In this document: positions 52,128 through 60,228 of the stretch, one piece after another
Numbering within the stretch: position 1 is the stretch's first letter
Layout: every line of letters begins with the position of its first letter
NCBI GenBank assembly: GCA_016217545.1
Contig: JACRHT010000004.1
Span: 62,001-126,000 of the forward strand
Direction of reading: 5' to 3'
Origin: Opitutia bacterium
GTDB lineage: Bacteria > Verrucomicrobiota > Verrucomicrobiia > Opitutales > Opitutaceae
DNA: 64,000 nt
Program-made: the position numbers and the translations under genes
The notes under the pieces: generated by a model
What the model saw: the letters and a program-made list of their open reading frames with translations, nothing else
What the model was told of the DNA's origin: nothing
Databases searched by the model: none

Positions 52128-53543
52128 ATGCCCATCCGCCTCTACGATTCCCTCACCCGCAGCCTCCGCGAGCTCACGCCCGGCGAAAAAGACGGCGTCT
52201 TCCGCTTCTACAACTGCGGCCCCACGGTCTACGCGCCGGCGCACATCGGCAATTTCCGCACCTTCTCCGTCAACGACGTCCTCCGCCGCCTGCTCGAACT
52301 CGAGTTCGGCGCCGCCAAGGTGAAACACGTCCGCAACCTCACCGACGTCGACGACCGCACGATCACCCAGGCCAAGAAAGAGCAGCGCCCGCTCGGCGAC
52401 ATCACCAAGCACTGGACCAAACTCTTCCACGAAGACTGCGCCGCGCTCAACCTCCTCCCGCCCCACGCCGAGCCCACCGCCACCGGCTACATCAAGGAGC
52501 AGGTGAACATGATCGAAGTGCTCATGGAGAAGGGCCACGCCTACCGCGCCGCCGACGGCTCCGTGTATTTCAAGATCGAGTCCTTCCCCGGCTACGGCGG
52601 CCTCTCGCGCATCAAGGAGCGCGAACTCAAAGCCACCAACACCGTCGCCGACGCCGACCACAAGGACTCCGTCTCCGACTTCGCCCTCTGGAAAGCCTAC
52701 AAGCCCGAGGAAGACGGCCTCGTCTCCTGGGCCGGCCCGCGCGGCGCCGTCCCCGGCCGCCCCGGCTGGCACATCGAGTGCAGCGCCATGAGCAAATCCA
52801 TCCTCGGCGACACGATCGACCTCCACACCGGCGGCGTCGACCTGCTCTTCCCGCACCACGAAAACGAGATCGCCCAGAGCGAGTGCTGCAACGGCACGCA
52901 CTTCTCGCGTCACTGGTATCACAGCGAGCACCTGCTCGTGAACGGCACCACGATGTCGAAGTCCAAGGGCAACTACTACACCGTCCGCGACCTCATCGCG
53001 CTCGGCCACTCGCCGCTCGCCATCCGCTACGCCCTGCTCGCCGGCCACCCGCGCAAGCAACTCAACTTCACCCTCGAGTCGCTCCACGCCGCCGAGAGCG
53101 CGCTGAAGAAGCTCCTCGTCATCTGCACCGTCCTCCACGACCCGAAGTATCGCGTCGCCGGCAACGGCGCGCCCAGCCGCCTCGTCGAAGTCCTCGACCT
53201 CCTCCGCGACGACCTCAACACGCCCGGCGCCCTCGGTGCGCTCTTCAAGCTCGGCCACGAGATCATGACCGGCATCGGCGGCGGCCCGACCGACGCCGAC
53301 GTCGCCACGCTCGACCAGATCCTCGGCGTGCTCGGCTTCGAAGCGACGAAGCTCAACCAACTCGCTGCCGCCCCCAAGGCCGAAGCCCCCGACGACATCA
53401 AAGCCCTCGCCGAAAAGCGCTGGGCCGCGAAAGCCGCCAAGGACTTCGCCGCCGCCGACACCTTGCGCAAAGAACTCGCCGCCGCCGGCTGGTCCATGCT
53501 CGACCGCAAAGACGGTTACAGCCTCGAGCCGGTGAAGAAGTAA
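52128..53543 (+). CDS. cysS: Cysteinyl-tRNA synthetase
   Basis: Class I synthetase. Zinc and HIGH-type motifs: [18 protein letters not shown] (HIGN), [20 protein letters not shown], then [11 protein letters not shown] (KMSKS loop). 471 aa, complete, with the C-terminal anticodon-binding helices ending LEPVKK. The start at 52128 is the second of two identical gene starts; the first (52025) is followed by a stop after 24 codons. Confidence 0.97.
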   Translation: MPIRLYDSLTRSLRELTPGEKDGVFRFYNCGPTVYAPAHIGNFRTFSVNDVLRRLLELEFGAAKVKHVRNLTDVDDRTITQAKKEQRPLGDITKHWTKLFHEDCAALNLLPPHAEPTATGYIKEQVNMIEVLMEKGHAYRAADGSVYFKIESFPGYGGLSRIKERELKATNTVADADHKDSVSDFALWKAYKPEEDGLVSWAGPRGAVPGRPGWHIECSAMSKSILGDTIDLHTGGVDLLFPHHENEIAQSECCNGTHFSRHWYHSEHLLVNGTTMSKSKGNYYTVRDLIALGHSPLAIRYALLAGHPRKQLNFTLESLHAAESALKKLLVICTVLHDPKYRVAGNGAPSRLVEVLDLLRDDLNTPGALGALFKLGHEIMTGIGGGPTDADVATLDQILGVLGFEATKLNQLAAAPKAEAPDDIKALAEKRWAAKAAKDFAAADTLRKELAAAGWSMLDRKDGYSLEPVKK

Positions 53544-53554
53544 GCGCCGCCGAT

Positions 53555-53614
53555 GTAGCCGGGGTCGCTGACCCCGGTCTTTCTCCTTCCCCCGGGGTCA
53601 ACGACCCCGGCTAC
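53555..53614. repeat. REP pair (family A) upstream of the RAYT gene
   Basis: GTAG-CCGGGGTC-GCT-GACCCCGG (53555-53577) and the inverted unit CCGGGGTC-AAC-GACCCCGG-CTAC (53592-53614), 14 bases apart: a typical BIME with outward GTAG heads, 45 bases before the transposase start. Confidence 0.92.
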
Positions 53615-53658
53615 AATTTCGCCTTGAGCCAACGCGCTCGACGAATGGCATTTCAACT

Positions 53659-54120
53659 GTGTCTTCGCACAAGCACCTGAAGCGCCTGAGCAATGTCTGG
53701 GAGACACAACCGGTCTACTTCATCACGATCTGCACCGAAGGACGCCGCAAACTGCTCGCCAACGATCAGGCGCACGAAATTCTCCGTGCCGAGTGGAACG
53801 GTCTTCGCGAGCGATACCGTTGGGCCGTTGGCCGATATGTGGTGATGCCCGACCACGTGCATTTTTTCATCACCGGCGAAAAGGACGCCGCCGCTCTGTC
53901 CACGACCATCGGCAAATGGAAGGAATGGACCGCCAAGCGCATCCTTGCCGCCTCGGCGATTTCCGCTCCGCTGTGGCAGCCCGAATTTTTCGATCACCTG
54001 CTGCGCTCCAACGAATCACGAGCAGAAAAGTGGCTCTACGTCCGCGAGAATCCAGTTCGCGCCAACCTGGTCGCGCAAGCAGACGATTGGCCCTACGCCG
54101 GCGCCATTCACTTCGAGTAA
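53659..54120 (+). CDS. REP-associated tyrosine transposase (RAYT, IS200-like Y1 family)
   Basis: 153 aa. HUH motif VVMPDHVHFFI (H66, H68), N-terminal QPVYFITICTEGRRKL strand typical of RAYTs, and the helix WLYVRENPVRANLV (Y-x3-NPVRA). Y1 single-strand transposase domain only, short and without a C-terminal extension. Single copy bracketed by its family A REP elements (53555-53614 and 54122-54148), which share the GTAG head that RAYTs recognise. RAYTs generally do not move themselves but act on REP sequences. GTG start at 53659; the other frame's ATG at 53645 does not give this product. Confidence 0.94.
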   Translation: MSSHKHLKRLSNVWETQPVYFITICTEGRRKLLANDQAHEILRAEWNGLRERYRWAVGRYVVMPDHVHFFITGEKDAAALSTTIGKWKEWTAKRILAASAISAPLWQPEFFDHLLRSNESRAEKWLYVRENPVRANLVAQADDWPYAGAIHFE

Positions 54121-54121
54121 T

Positions 54122-54148
54122 GTAGCCGGGGTCAGCGACCCCGGCTAC
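54122..54148. repeat. REP (family A) downstream of the RAYT gene, 12-bp perfect palindrome
   Basis: GTAGCCGGGGTC-AGC-GACCCCGGCTAC. It starts 2 bases after the RAYT stop and supplies the TAG stop of trmO on the other strand (54147-54145), so it also acts as the shared 3' end. Confidence 0.92.
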
Positions 54149-54825
54149 ACGGACACCCGCCGCGCCTCCACCACCTCGATCCGCCCCGCCGTCGCGCGCC
54201 AGCGGATATTCCACTCCGCGACCGTCATGCCATACACGCGATCCGCCTCCGCGGCGTGATACGCCGGTTGCAAATCCAGCGCGAGCAACTGACGCACGAG
54301 CGTCGCCACGCCCTCGGGCAACCGCGCCGCGATTTCCTCGGGAATCACCACTTCATTCGCCGCGCGCATCGTCGGCGCGTCCTTCGCCCAATCGGACCGC
54401 GCGTCCGGCTTCGCCTCGCACCACGGCAGATACGGCTTCACGTCGTAAACCGGCGTGCCGTCCACCGCATCGATCCCCGCCACCCGCAACGCTCCCGCTT
54501 CGATCGCGTGCAACTCGACCAGCGATAGTCCGAGGCCGTTCGGTCGCGCGGGAGAGCGTGAGGCGAAGACGCCGACGCGCTCATTCCCACCGAGCCGCGG
54601 CGGACGCACCGTCGCCGAGCCGTCCCACGGCGGGTTGCAGTGAAAGCCCGTGATCAGCCACACGTGCGAGAAATTCTCCAGCCCGCGCACGAACTCCGGC
54701 GCGGCGAACTCCGGCAAAAACTCCACGCGTCCCTCCGCCGCCGGCACGAGGCCGGACTGGCGCGGCACGCCGAATTTCTCGGCGAACGGCGTGCGGAGCA
54801 CAGCGATGGGACGGAGTTCGGGCAC
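54145..54825 (-). CDS. trmO: tRNA (N6-threonylcarbamoyladenosine37-N6)-methyltransferase TrmO (YaeB/TsaA)
   Basis: Methylates the t6A37 made by the TsaE-dependent pathway, as known for E. coli TrmO. Conserved blocks: IAVLRTPFAEKFGVPRQSGL, VEFLPEFA, FSHVWLITGFH, ASRSPARPNGLGLSLVELH, DGTPVYDVKPYLPWCE. 226 aa, typical. The TAG stop lies in a REP element, so the last residues (EARRVSV) may differ from relatives without the repeat. Confidence 0.92.
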   Translation of the reverse strand: MPELRPIAVLRTPFAEKFGVPRQSGLVPAAEGRVEFLPEFAAPEFVRGLENFSHVWLITGFHCNPPWDGSATVRPPRLGGNERVGVFASRSPARPNGLGLSLVELHAIEAGALRVAGIDAVDGTPVYDVKPYLPWCEAKPDARSDWAKDAPTMRAANEVVIPEEIAARLPEGVATLVRQLLALDLQPAYHAAEADRVYGMTVAEWNIRWRATAGRIEVVEARRVSV

Positions 54826-54877
54826 GACGCACTAGCGCCGCAAAACCGCTTAGGGCGCAAAGCATAAATTCCGCGCG

Positions 54878-54906
54878 TTGACAGCGGGCGGGTTTCCCGG
54901 CGTCGT
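54878..54906 (+). promoter_or_regulatory. Possible sigma-70 promoter of thrS
   Basis: Perfect -35 TTGACA at 54878-54883; the -10 position after 17 bases reads CGTCGT and is poor. It lies 72 bases before the thrS ATG. An AAGGAGG at 54931-54937 lies 18 bases before the ATG, too far for a standard SD. No T-box is seen. Confidence 0.4.
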
Positions 54907-54955
54907 TTTTCGTTCCGGCCCTCCAATCGTAAGGAGGACCACAACCCACATCACC

Positions 54956-56902
54956 ATGTCCATGACTCCCCTCGAGGAAATCCGCCACTCGTCGTCGCAC
55001 GTGTTGGCCACTGCTGTCCTGCGTCTCTTCCCCGACGCCAAGCTCGATATCGGCCCGCCGACTGACACCGGCTTCTACTACGACATCGACCTCGACCATA
55101 AGCTCACGATGGACGACCTCGCCCGCCTCGAAGCGGAGATGAAGAAGGTCATCGACGAGAACCAGCCTTTCCAGCGCAAGGAAGTCTCCCGCGAAGAAGC
55201 CATCGAGATCATCAAGTCGCGCGGCCAGGAACGCTACAAGCTCGGCCGCCTCGCCGACATTCCCGAGGGCGAAAAAATCTCGTTCTACACCAACGGCGAA
55301 TTCTCCGACCTCTGCGCCGGCACGCACGTCCGCTACACGAAACAGATCAAAGCCTTCAAGCTGCTATCCATCGCCGGCGCCTATCACCGCGGCGACGAGA
55401 AGAACAAGCAGCTCCAACGCATCTACGGCACCGCCTTCGCCTCGAAGGACGAGCTCGCCGCCTACATCACGCAGCAGGAACAGGCCAAGCTCCGCGACCA
55501 CCGCAAGCTCGGCAAAGATCACAAGCTTTTCCACATCGACGAAGACGTCGGCCAAGGCCTCATCCTCTGGACGCCCGCCGGCTCGATCATTCGTCAGGAG
55601 CTGCAGTCGTTCATCGCCACCGAGCTCCGCCGCCAAGGCTACTCGCAGGTCTTCACGCCGCACATCGGCCGCCTCGCGCTCTACAAGACCTCGGGCCACT
55701 TCCCCTACTACAAGGACTCGCAGTTCCCGCCCGTCGTCGAACGCGACTACCTCGACCAGTTGGTCAACTCCGGCTGCTCCTGCGCCGAGATGTCCAACCG
55801 CATCGAGGCCGTCTCGCAGAAATTCGCCGACACGATCAACGAGCGCACCGGCAAGGAAACCATCGGCAAGGACCGCGTCCTCCCCGACGACCAGCTCATC
55901 GACGGCTTCCTCCTGAAGCCGATGAACTGCCCGCACCACATCAAGATCTTCGACTCGCAGCCGCGCAGCTACCGCGACCTGCCCGTGCGCCTGGCCGAGT
56001 TCGGCACCGTCTACCGCTGGGAACAATCCGGCGAGCTCAACGGCATGACCCGCGTCCGCGGCTTCACGCAGGACGACGCCCACCTTTTCTGCACGCCGGA
56101 ACAAGTCGCGCAGGAAGTCCTCGGCTGCCTCTCGCTCGTGAAGACCGTGCTCACCACGCTCGGCATGTCCGACTACCGCGTGCGCGTCGGCCTCCGCGAT
56201 CCCGACGGCAAGAAATTCGCCGGCGACCCCGAGAAGTGGGACCTCGCCGAAAACGCCTGCCGTGAAGCCGCCAAGACGCTCGGCGTCCCCTTCACCGAGG
56301 AGCCCGGCGAAGCTGCGTTCTACGGCCCGAAGATCGACTTCGTCGTCCGCGACGTCATCGGCCGCGAGTGGCAGCTCGGCACCGTGCAGGTCGACTACGT
56401 GCTCCCCGTGCGTTTCGGCCTCAGCTACATCGGCGCCGACAACACCGCGCACACGCCCGTCATGATCCACCGCGCGCCCTTCGGCTCGATGGAGCGTTTC
56501 TGCGGCGTGCTCATCGAGCACTTCGCCGGCGACTTCCCGCTCTGGCTCGCGCCCGAGCAGGTCCGCATCGTCCCGATCTCCGACAAGGTGATGGACTTCG
56601 CCAAGACCGCGCTCGCCGAGTTCCAAGCCGCCGATCTCCGCGTCACGCTCGACACCCACTCCGACAAGCTCGGCGCCAAGATCCGCCGCGCCGAATTGGA
56701 GAAAGTGCCCTACGTGCTCGTCGTCGGCCAAAAGGAAGCCGAGCTCGCCAGCGCCTCGCTCCGCAGCCGCGCCAAGGGCGACGAAGGCGTGCACAAGATC
56801 GCCGACCTCGTCACGCGCTTCAAACAGGAGATCGCCACCCGCGCCCTCCCGGAAAAGAAGCCCGCTGCACCGGCTCCGGCCGCCAACGCACCGAAAGCCT
56901 GA
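54956..56902 (+). CDS. thrS: Threonyl-tRNA synthetase lacking the TGS domain
   Basis: Class II synthetase. It begins directly at the editing-side N2 domain (TPLEEIRHSSSHVLATAVLRLFP), without the 60-residue N-terminal TGS domain of most bacterial ThrS. Editing-site HSSSH and CAGTHV are kept. Catalytic motifs: KPMNCPHHIKIF, RVRGFTQDDAHLFC, AFYGPKIDFVVRD and PVMIHRAPFGSMERF; the anticodon-binding domain ends before an Ala/Pro/Lys tail (EKKPAAPAPAANAPKA). An extra segment of about 50 residues (about 245-305, SGCSCAEMSNRIEAVSQKF, GKDRVLPDDQLID) interrupts the catalytic domain between motif 1 and KPMNCP. 648 aa. Confidence 0.95.
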   Translation: MSMTPLEEIRHSSSHVLATAVLRLFPDAKLDIGPPTDTGFYYDIDLDHKLTMDDLARLEAEMKKVIDENQPFQRKEVSREEAIEIIKSRGQERYKLGRLADIPEGEKISFYTNGEFSDLCAGTHVRYTKQIKAFKLLSIAGAYHRGDEKNKQLQRIYGTAFASKDELAAYITQQEQAKLRDHRKLGKDHKLFHIDEDVGQGLILWTPAGSIIRQELQSFIATELRRQGYSQVFTPHIGRLALYKTSGHFPYYKDSQFPPVVERDYLDQLVNSGCSCAEMSNRIEAVSQKFADTINERTGKETIGKDRVLPDDQLIDGFLLKPMNCPHHIKIFDSQPRSYRDLPVRLAEFGTVYRWEQSGELNGMTRVRGFTQDDAHLFCTPEQVAQEVLGCLSLVKTVLTTLGMSDYRVRVGLRDPDGKKFAGDPEKWDLAENACREAAKTLGVPFTEEPGEAAFYGPKIDFVVRDVIGREWQLGTVQVDYVLPVRFGLSYIGADNTAHTPVMIHRAPFGSMERFCGVLIEHFAGDFPLWLAPEQVRIVPISDKVMDFAKTALAEFQAADLRVTLDTHSDKLGAKIRRAELEKVPYVLVVGQKEAELASASLRSRAKGDEGVHKIADLVTRFKQEIATRALPEKKPAAPAPAANAPKA

Positions 56903-56911
56903 TTCCGACCG

Positions 56912-56964
56912 GTAGGGCGAGTCGTTCCGACGAGCCGCGGCTCACCGAGGACGGTTCGCCCTAC
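56912..56964. repeat. Inverted pair of family E palindromes after thrS
   Basis: GTAGGGCGAGTCGTTCCGAC (56912 on) and the reverse unit ending GGTTCGCCCTAC (56964), followed by CTTTTT: probably the thrS 3' end. Same family as 18453-18523. Confidence 0.8.
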
Positions 56965-56973
56965 CTTTTTGCG

Positions 56974-57474
56974 ATGCCCGAATCGCCTGAACTTCCGCCC
57001 TGGAAAGACGAACTCGACGCCATCGTCGGCGCGCGCGCGCACGGTCAGTTCAACCAACTCCTCCCGCGCCTGCAGGACCTCGACACACGCCATCCGAACG
57101 TCGCCGAGATCGCCTACCAGATCGCGTGGACCTGCGACACGCTCGGCCGCCACGAGCAAGCGCTGCCCGCCTACGAAAAAGCCATCGCGCTGGGCCTGCC
57201 GCCGAACGAACTCTCCAACGCTTTCATCGGCCTCGGCTCCACGCTCCGCGCGCGCGGCCAACTCGAGCGCTCGGCCGAAGTGCTGCGCGCGGCGAAACTC
57301 CAATTCCCTGACAACCGCGAGTTCGACGCCTTCCTCGCCCTGACGCTGCACGCGCAGGGCCAGCACGGCGAGGCCCTCGCGCTCGCGTTGGAGACGCTCG
57401 TCGACACGACCGAAGACCCCGGTCTCACCGCCTACGGCCGCGCCCTGCGCCACGCCGCCGCGAAGCTGACCTGA
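56974..57474 (+). CDS. TPR-repeat protein (TPR_5-like)
   Basis: 166 aa with about three tetratricopeptide repeats (EIAYQIAWTCDTLGRHEQALPAYEKAIALGL, NAFIGLGSTLRARGQLERSAEVLRAAKLQFP, EFDAFLALTLHAQGQHGEALALALETL). Cytoplasmic, no signal. The opening WKDELDAIVGARAHGQFNQLL is typical of the short TPR_5 proteins. A protein-binding role is all that can be inferred. It is bracketed by palindrome pairs, so it is a separate transcript from thrS. Confidence 0.88.
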   Translation: MPESPELPPWKDELDAIVGARAHGQFNQLLPRLQDLDTRHPNVAEIAYQIAWTCDTLGRHEQALPAYEKAIALGLPPNELSNAFIGLGSTLRARGQLERSAEVLRAAKLQFPDNREFDAFLALTLHAQGQHGEALALALETLVDTTEDPGLTAYGRALRHAAAKLT

Positions 57475-57482
57475 TGCTTCGT

Positions 57483-57587
57483 GAAGGGCCCGCGTCCCCG
57501 CGGGCCACAAGCCGCCCGTCGCCCTCCATCGCGAGAGCCTCCCTGCACTGCACCGCGCGCCCCGGCCCGCGAGGACGCGGGCTCTCC
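57483..57587. repeat. Inverted pair of family F palindromes
   Basis: GAAGGGCCCGCGTCCCCGCG... (57483-57506) and the reverse unit GGCCCGCGAGGACGCGGG..CTCC ending 57587. Between convergent TPR and dehydrogenase genes; a second pair is at 60155-60226. Confidence 0.85.
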
Positions 57588-57611
57588 ACGGCGCGGCCCT
57601 GGCTCAAGCCC

Positions 57612-59204
57612 TCAAACCGCTGCGCTCGTCCACTCGCCGTTCACGAGCCGCCGCAGCCCGAGCGGGTTTGCGTTCTGCAACTCCGGCGGGAGCAACTCGT
57701 CCGCGAAACTCTGATAACACACGAGTCGCGCCCAGCGATGCAGCGCGCGCGTGCCGACCGACGTGCTGCGTCCGCCGTCGCTCGTCGCCGGATACGGCCC
57801 GGCGTGCACGATCGCGTGACTGACTTCGAGGCCGGTCGGATAACCGTTGAGGATCACGCGCCCGGCTTTCGCCGCGAGCAGTTCGATCAGTTCCGCAGTC
57901 TCCAGCGCCTTCGCCTCGTCCGCCGCGGCGTGCAAAGAGGCCGTCAACGATCCTTCGAGCGAGCGCGCCACTTGCACCATCTCCGCGCGGTCCTTGCACC
58001 AGACGACCAGCGAGCTGGGGCCGAAAATCTCCTCCGAAAACTCGTGATTCCCGATGAAGAATTTCGCCTCCGTCTCGAACCAAACCGGCGCGGCCGAACA
58101 CACTGACGACGCGTTGCCGCGCGCGATCACACGCACGCCGGGCTGCGTCGCGCGCGCGGTCGTGCCGGTGACGAACGCGTTCTTGATTCCCGGCGTGAGC
58201 ATCACGCCCTCGAGCGTCGCCGAGAGCCGCGCCGCGAGCTCCTTCACGAATTGCTCCGCTTCCGCCGAACGCTGCAGCACGATCAAACCGGGGTTCGTGC
58301 AAAATTGTCCGACCCCCGCGAGCGACGACGTGTAGAGTCCCTCGACGATCCCCGCACGGCGCTCCGCGAGCGCGCCCGACAGCAGGAACACCGGATTGAC
58401 GCTGCCCATCTCCGCGTAGACCGGAATCGGTTCCGGCCGCGCCGCCGCGAGATCCGCGAGCGCGCGCCCGCCCTTCAGCGAGCCCGTGAAACCCACCGCC
58501 TTCACCGCCGGATGTTTCACCAGCGCCTGACCGACTTCGAAGCCCGCATCGAACAGCAGTGAGAACGTTCCCTCCGGCAGCCCGCAGTCGCGCACCGCAT
58601 GCAAGATCAGCCGGCCCACGAGTTCACTCGTGCCCGGGTGCGCCGGGTGCGCCTTCACGATCACCGGACAACCCGCCGCGAACGCCGACGCCGTGTCGCC
58701 GCCCGCCACCGAGTAGGCGAAGGGAAAATTGCTCGAACCGAACACGACCACCGGCCCAATCGCGCGCAACATCGAGCGATGATCGGGCTTCGGCAGCGGC
58801 TGCCGCTGCGGCTGCGCGGTCTCGATGCGTGCATCGAGCCAGTCGCCGCGCTCCGCCGCCTCACCGTAGAGCCGCAGCTGGTTCGCCGTGCGCGCGACTT
58901 CGCCCTTCAAACGCGCCTCCGGCAGACCGGTTTCGATCATCGCGCGTGCGACGAGGTCGCCGGACTTTGCCTCGAGGCTGTCCGCGATGCGGCGCAAAAA
59001 CTCGTTGCGCCTCGCGCCGGACAGCTTCGCCCACACCGGTGCCGCTTCGACCGCGAGTTGCACCGCGCGATCGACGTCGTCGGCGGTCGCCGACGCGAAG
59101 CCGGGCTCGATCTGCGCACCAGTCGAAGGATTGAACGCCTTGAACACGGCCCCGCCGGGGCCGCTCGAACCGAAGCCGATGAGGTTGCCGCCGTCGGGTT
59201 TCAT
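57612..59204 (-). CDS. Alpha-ketoglutaric semialdehyde dehydrogenase (hydroxyproline pathway)
   Basis: Aldehyde dehydrogenase superfamily, the KGSADH/2,5-dioxovalerate branch: FGSSNFPFAYSVAGGDTASA, CPVIVKAHPAHPGTSELV, GFTGSLKGGRAL, PVYAEMGSVNPVFLLSGAL (general-base Glu) and the catalytic Cys in GVGQFCTNPGLIVL. 530 aa, somewhat longer at the N-terminus than typical 500-residue dehydrogenases. Converts 2-oxoglutarate semialdehyde to 2-oxoglutarate, the last step of hydroxyproline degradation. 40 bases after the deaminase gene; last gene of the operon. Confidence 0.92.
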   Translation of the reverse strand: MKPDGGNLIGFGSSGPGGAVFKAFNPSTGAQIEPGFASATADDVDRAVQLAVEAAPVWAKLSGARRNEFLRRIADSLEAKSGDLVARAMIETGLPEARLKGEVARTANQLRLYGEAAERGDWLDARIETAQPQRQPLPKPDHRSMLRAIGPVVVFGSSNFPFAYSVAGGDTASAFAAGCPVIVKAHPAHPGTSELVGRLILHAVRDCGLPEGTFSLLFDAGFEVGQALVKHPAVKAVGFTGSLKGGRALADLAAARPEPIPVYAEMGSVNPVFLLSGALAERRAGIVEGLYTSSLAGVGQFCTNPGLIVLQRSAEAEQFVKELAARLSATLEGVMLTPGIKNAFVTGTTARATQPGVRVIARGNASSVCSAAPVWFETEAKFFIGNHEFSEEIFGPSSLVVWCKDRAEMVQVARSLEGSLTASLHAAADEAKALETAELIELLAAKAGRVILNGYPTGLEVSHAIVHAGPYPATSDGGRSTSVGTRALHRWARLVCYQSFADELLPPELQNANPLGLRRLVNGEWTSAAV

Positions 59205-59244
59205 GAGGAGAGGGTTGGCGCGCCCGCCGCGAAGCGCAAGCCGC

Positions 59245-60138
59245 TCAGAGCCGCGGCCGATCCTTCAGCGCCTGCGCGAGCACGGCGCGAGCGTGCGCGA
59301 GATCGGCGCCAGCCAGTTCGAGACGCGGCGGCCGCACGTGCGGCGTGCCGCGTCCGACCTCCGCCTGCACCCATTTGATGAGCTGCACGAACTTCGGGAC
59401 GGTATCGAGTTTCAGGAGCGGCAGGAACCACTTGTAGAGTGCCAGCGCACGCGCTTTGTCGCCGCGCGACGCGTAGTCGAACAGCACGACGCTCTCCTCG
59501 GGAAACGCGTTCACGAGTCCCGCAATCCAGCCGACCGCGCCGGCGTAAACACCTTCGACGATCGCATCGTCCATGCCGACAAGCACGTCGAGCCGGGTGC
59601 CGCACGCCGCACGGATCGCTGTCACGCGGCGCACGTCGCCGCTGGATTCCTTCACGGCGCGCAGATTGGGATGCTCCGCCGCCAGCTCTGCGACCTGCTC
59701 GGGCAGGAAGTCCGTTTTGTAGGCCGGCGGGTTGTTGTAGAGCATGCACGAGAGCGGCGTCGCGGCGATGATCGCACTGACGTGCGCCTTCATCTCGCGC
59801 CAGTCACTCGAGTAAACGTAGGGCGGCAGCACCATGAGGCCCTTCGCCCCGGCGGCTTCCGCGGCCTTGGCCATCGCGACGGCCTCAGCGGTGGTCAGCG
59901 ACGCGATGCCGAGCGCCACCGGCGCGCGCTCACCGACGGCGGAGACGGCGGTTTTCACGACCGCGATTTTCTCTTCAAACGTCAGCGTCTGCGCCTCGCC
60001 GAGCGAACCGCAGCACACGATGCCCGTGCAACCGCTGTCGATCATCCAGCCGCAATGCGCCGCGAGCGCTGCGTGATCGACCGACAGGTCGGCGTTCAGA
60101 TTCGTGGTGATGGCGGGGATGACACCTTTCCAGTTCAT
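59245..60138 (-). CDS. DapA-family Delta1-pyrroline-4-hydroxy-2-carboxylate deaminase
   Basis: N-acetylneuraminate lyase/DHDPS superfamily: GIVCCGSLGEAQTLT (residues 40-54), Schiff-base K163 in RAVKESSGD, Y134 in MLYNNPPAY. 297 aa. In hydroxyproline catabolism this family member converts Pyr4H2C to 2-oxoglutarate semialdehyde and ammonia. The assignment over true DapA rests on the neighbours (epimerase and oxidase upstream, KGSA dehydrogenase downstream) and on the CCGSLGE substrate loop in place of the usual TTGE. Confidence 0.9.
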   Translation of the reverse strand: MNWKGVIPAITTNLNADLSVDHAALAAHCGWMIDSGCTGIVCCGSLGEAQTLTFEEKIAVVKTAVSAVGERAPVALGIASLTTAEAVAMAKAAEAAGAKGLMVLPPYVYSSDWREMKAHVSAIIAATPLSCMLYNNPPAYKTDFLPEQVAELAAEHPNLRAVKESSGDVRRVTAIRAACGTRLDVLVGMDDAIVEGVYAGAVGWIAGLVNAFPEESVVLFDYASRGDKARALALYKWFLPLLKLDTVPKFVQLIKWVQAEVGRGTPHVRPPRLELAGADLAHARAVLAQALKDRPRL

Positions 60139-60154
60139 GGGATAAGAATCCTTT

Positions 60155-60226
60155 GGAGGGCTCGCGTCCCCGCGGGCCGTTATGGTTGGGTTAGCGCAAG
60201 CCGGCCCGCGGGGACGCGGGCCCTCC
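60155..60226. repeat. Inverted pair of family F palindromes inside the hydroxyproline operon
   Basis: GGAGGGCTCGCGTCCCCGCG... (60155-60178) and the reverse unit ending GACGCGGGCCCTCC (60203-60226). It lies between the oxidase and deaminase genes, 2 bases before the oxidase 3' end. Confidence 0.9.
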
Positions 60227-60228
60227 CG

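Noticed and set aside
54826-54955. T-box leader of thrS
   Set aside because: No T-box consensus (TGGNACCGCG-like) or specifier hairpin found; the same holds for the cysS leader.
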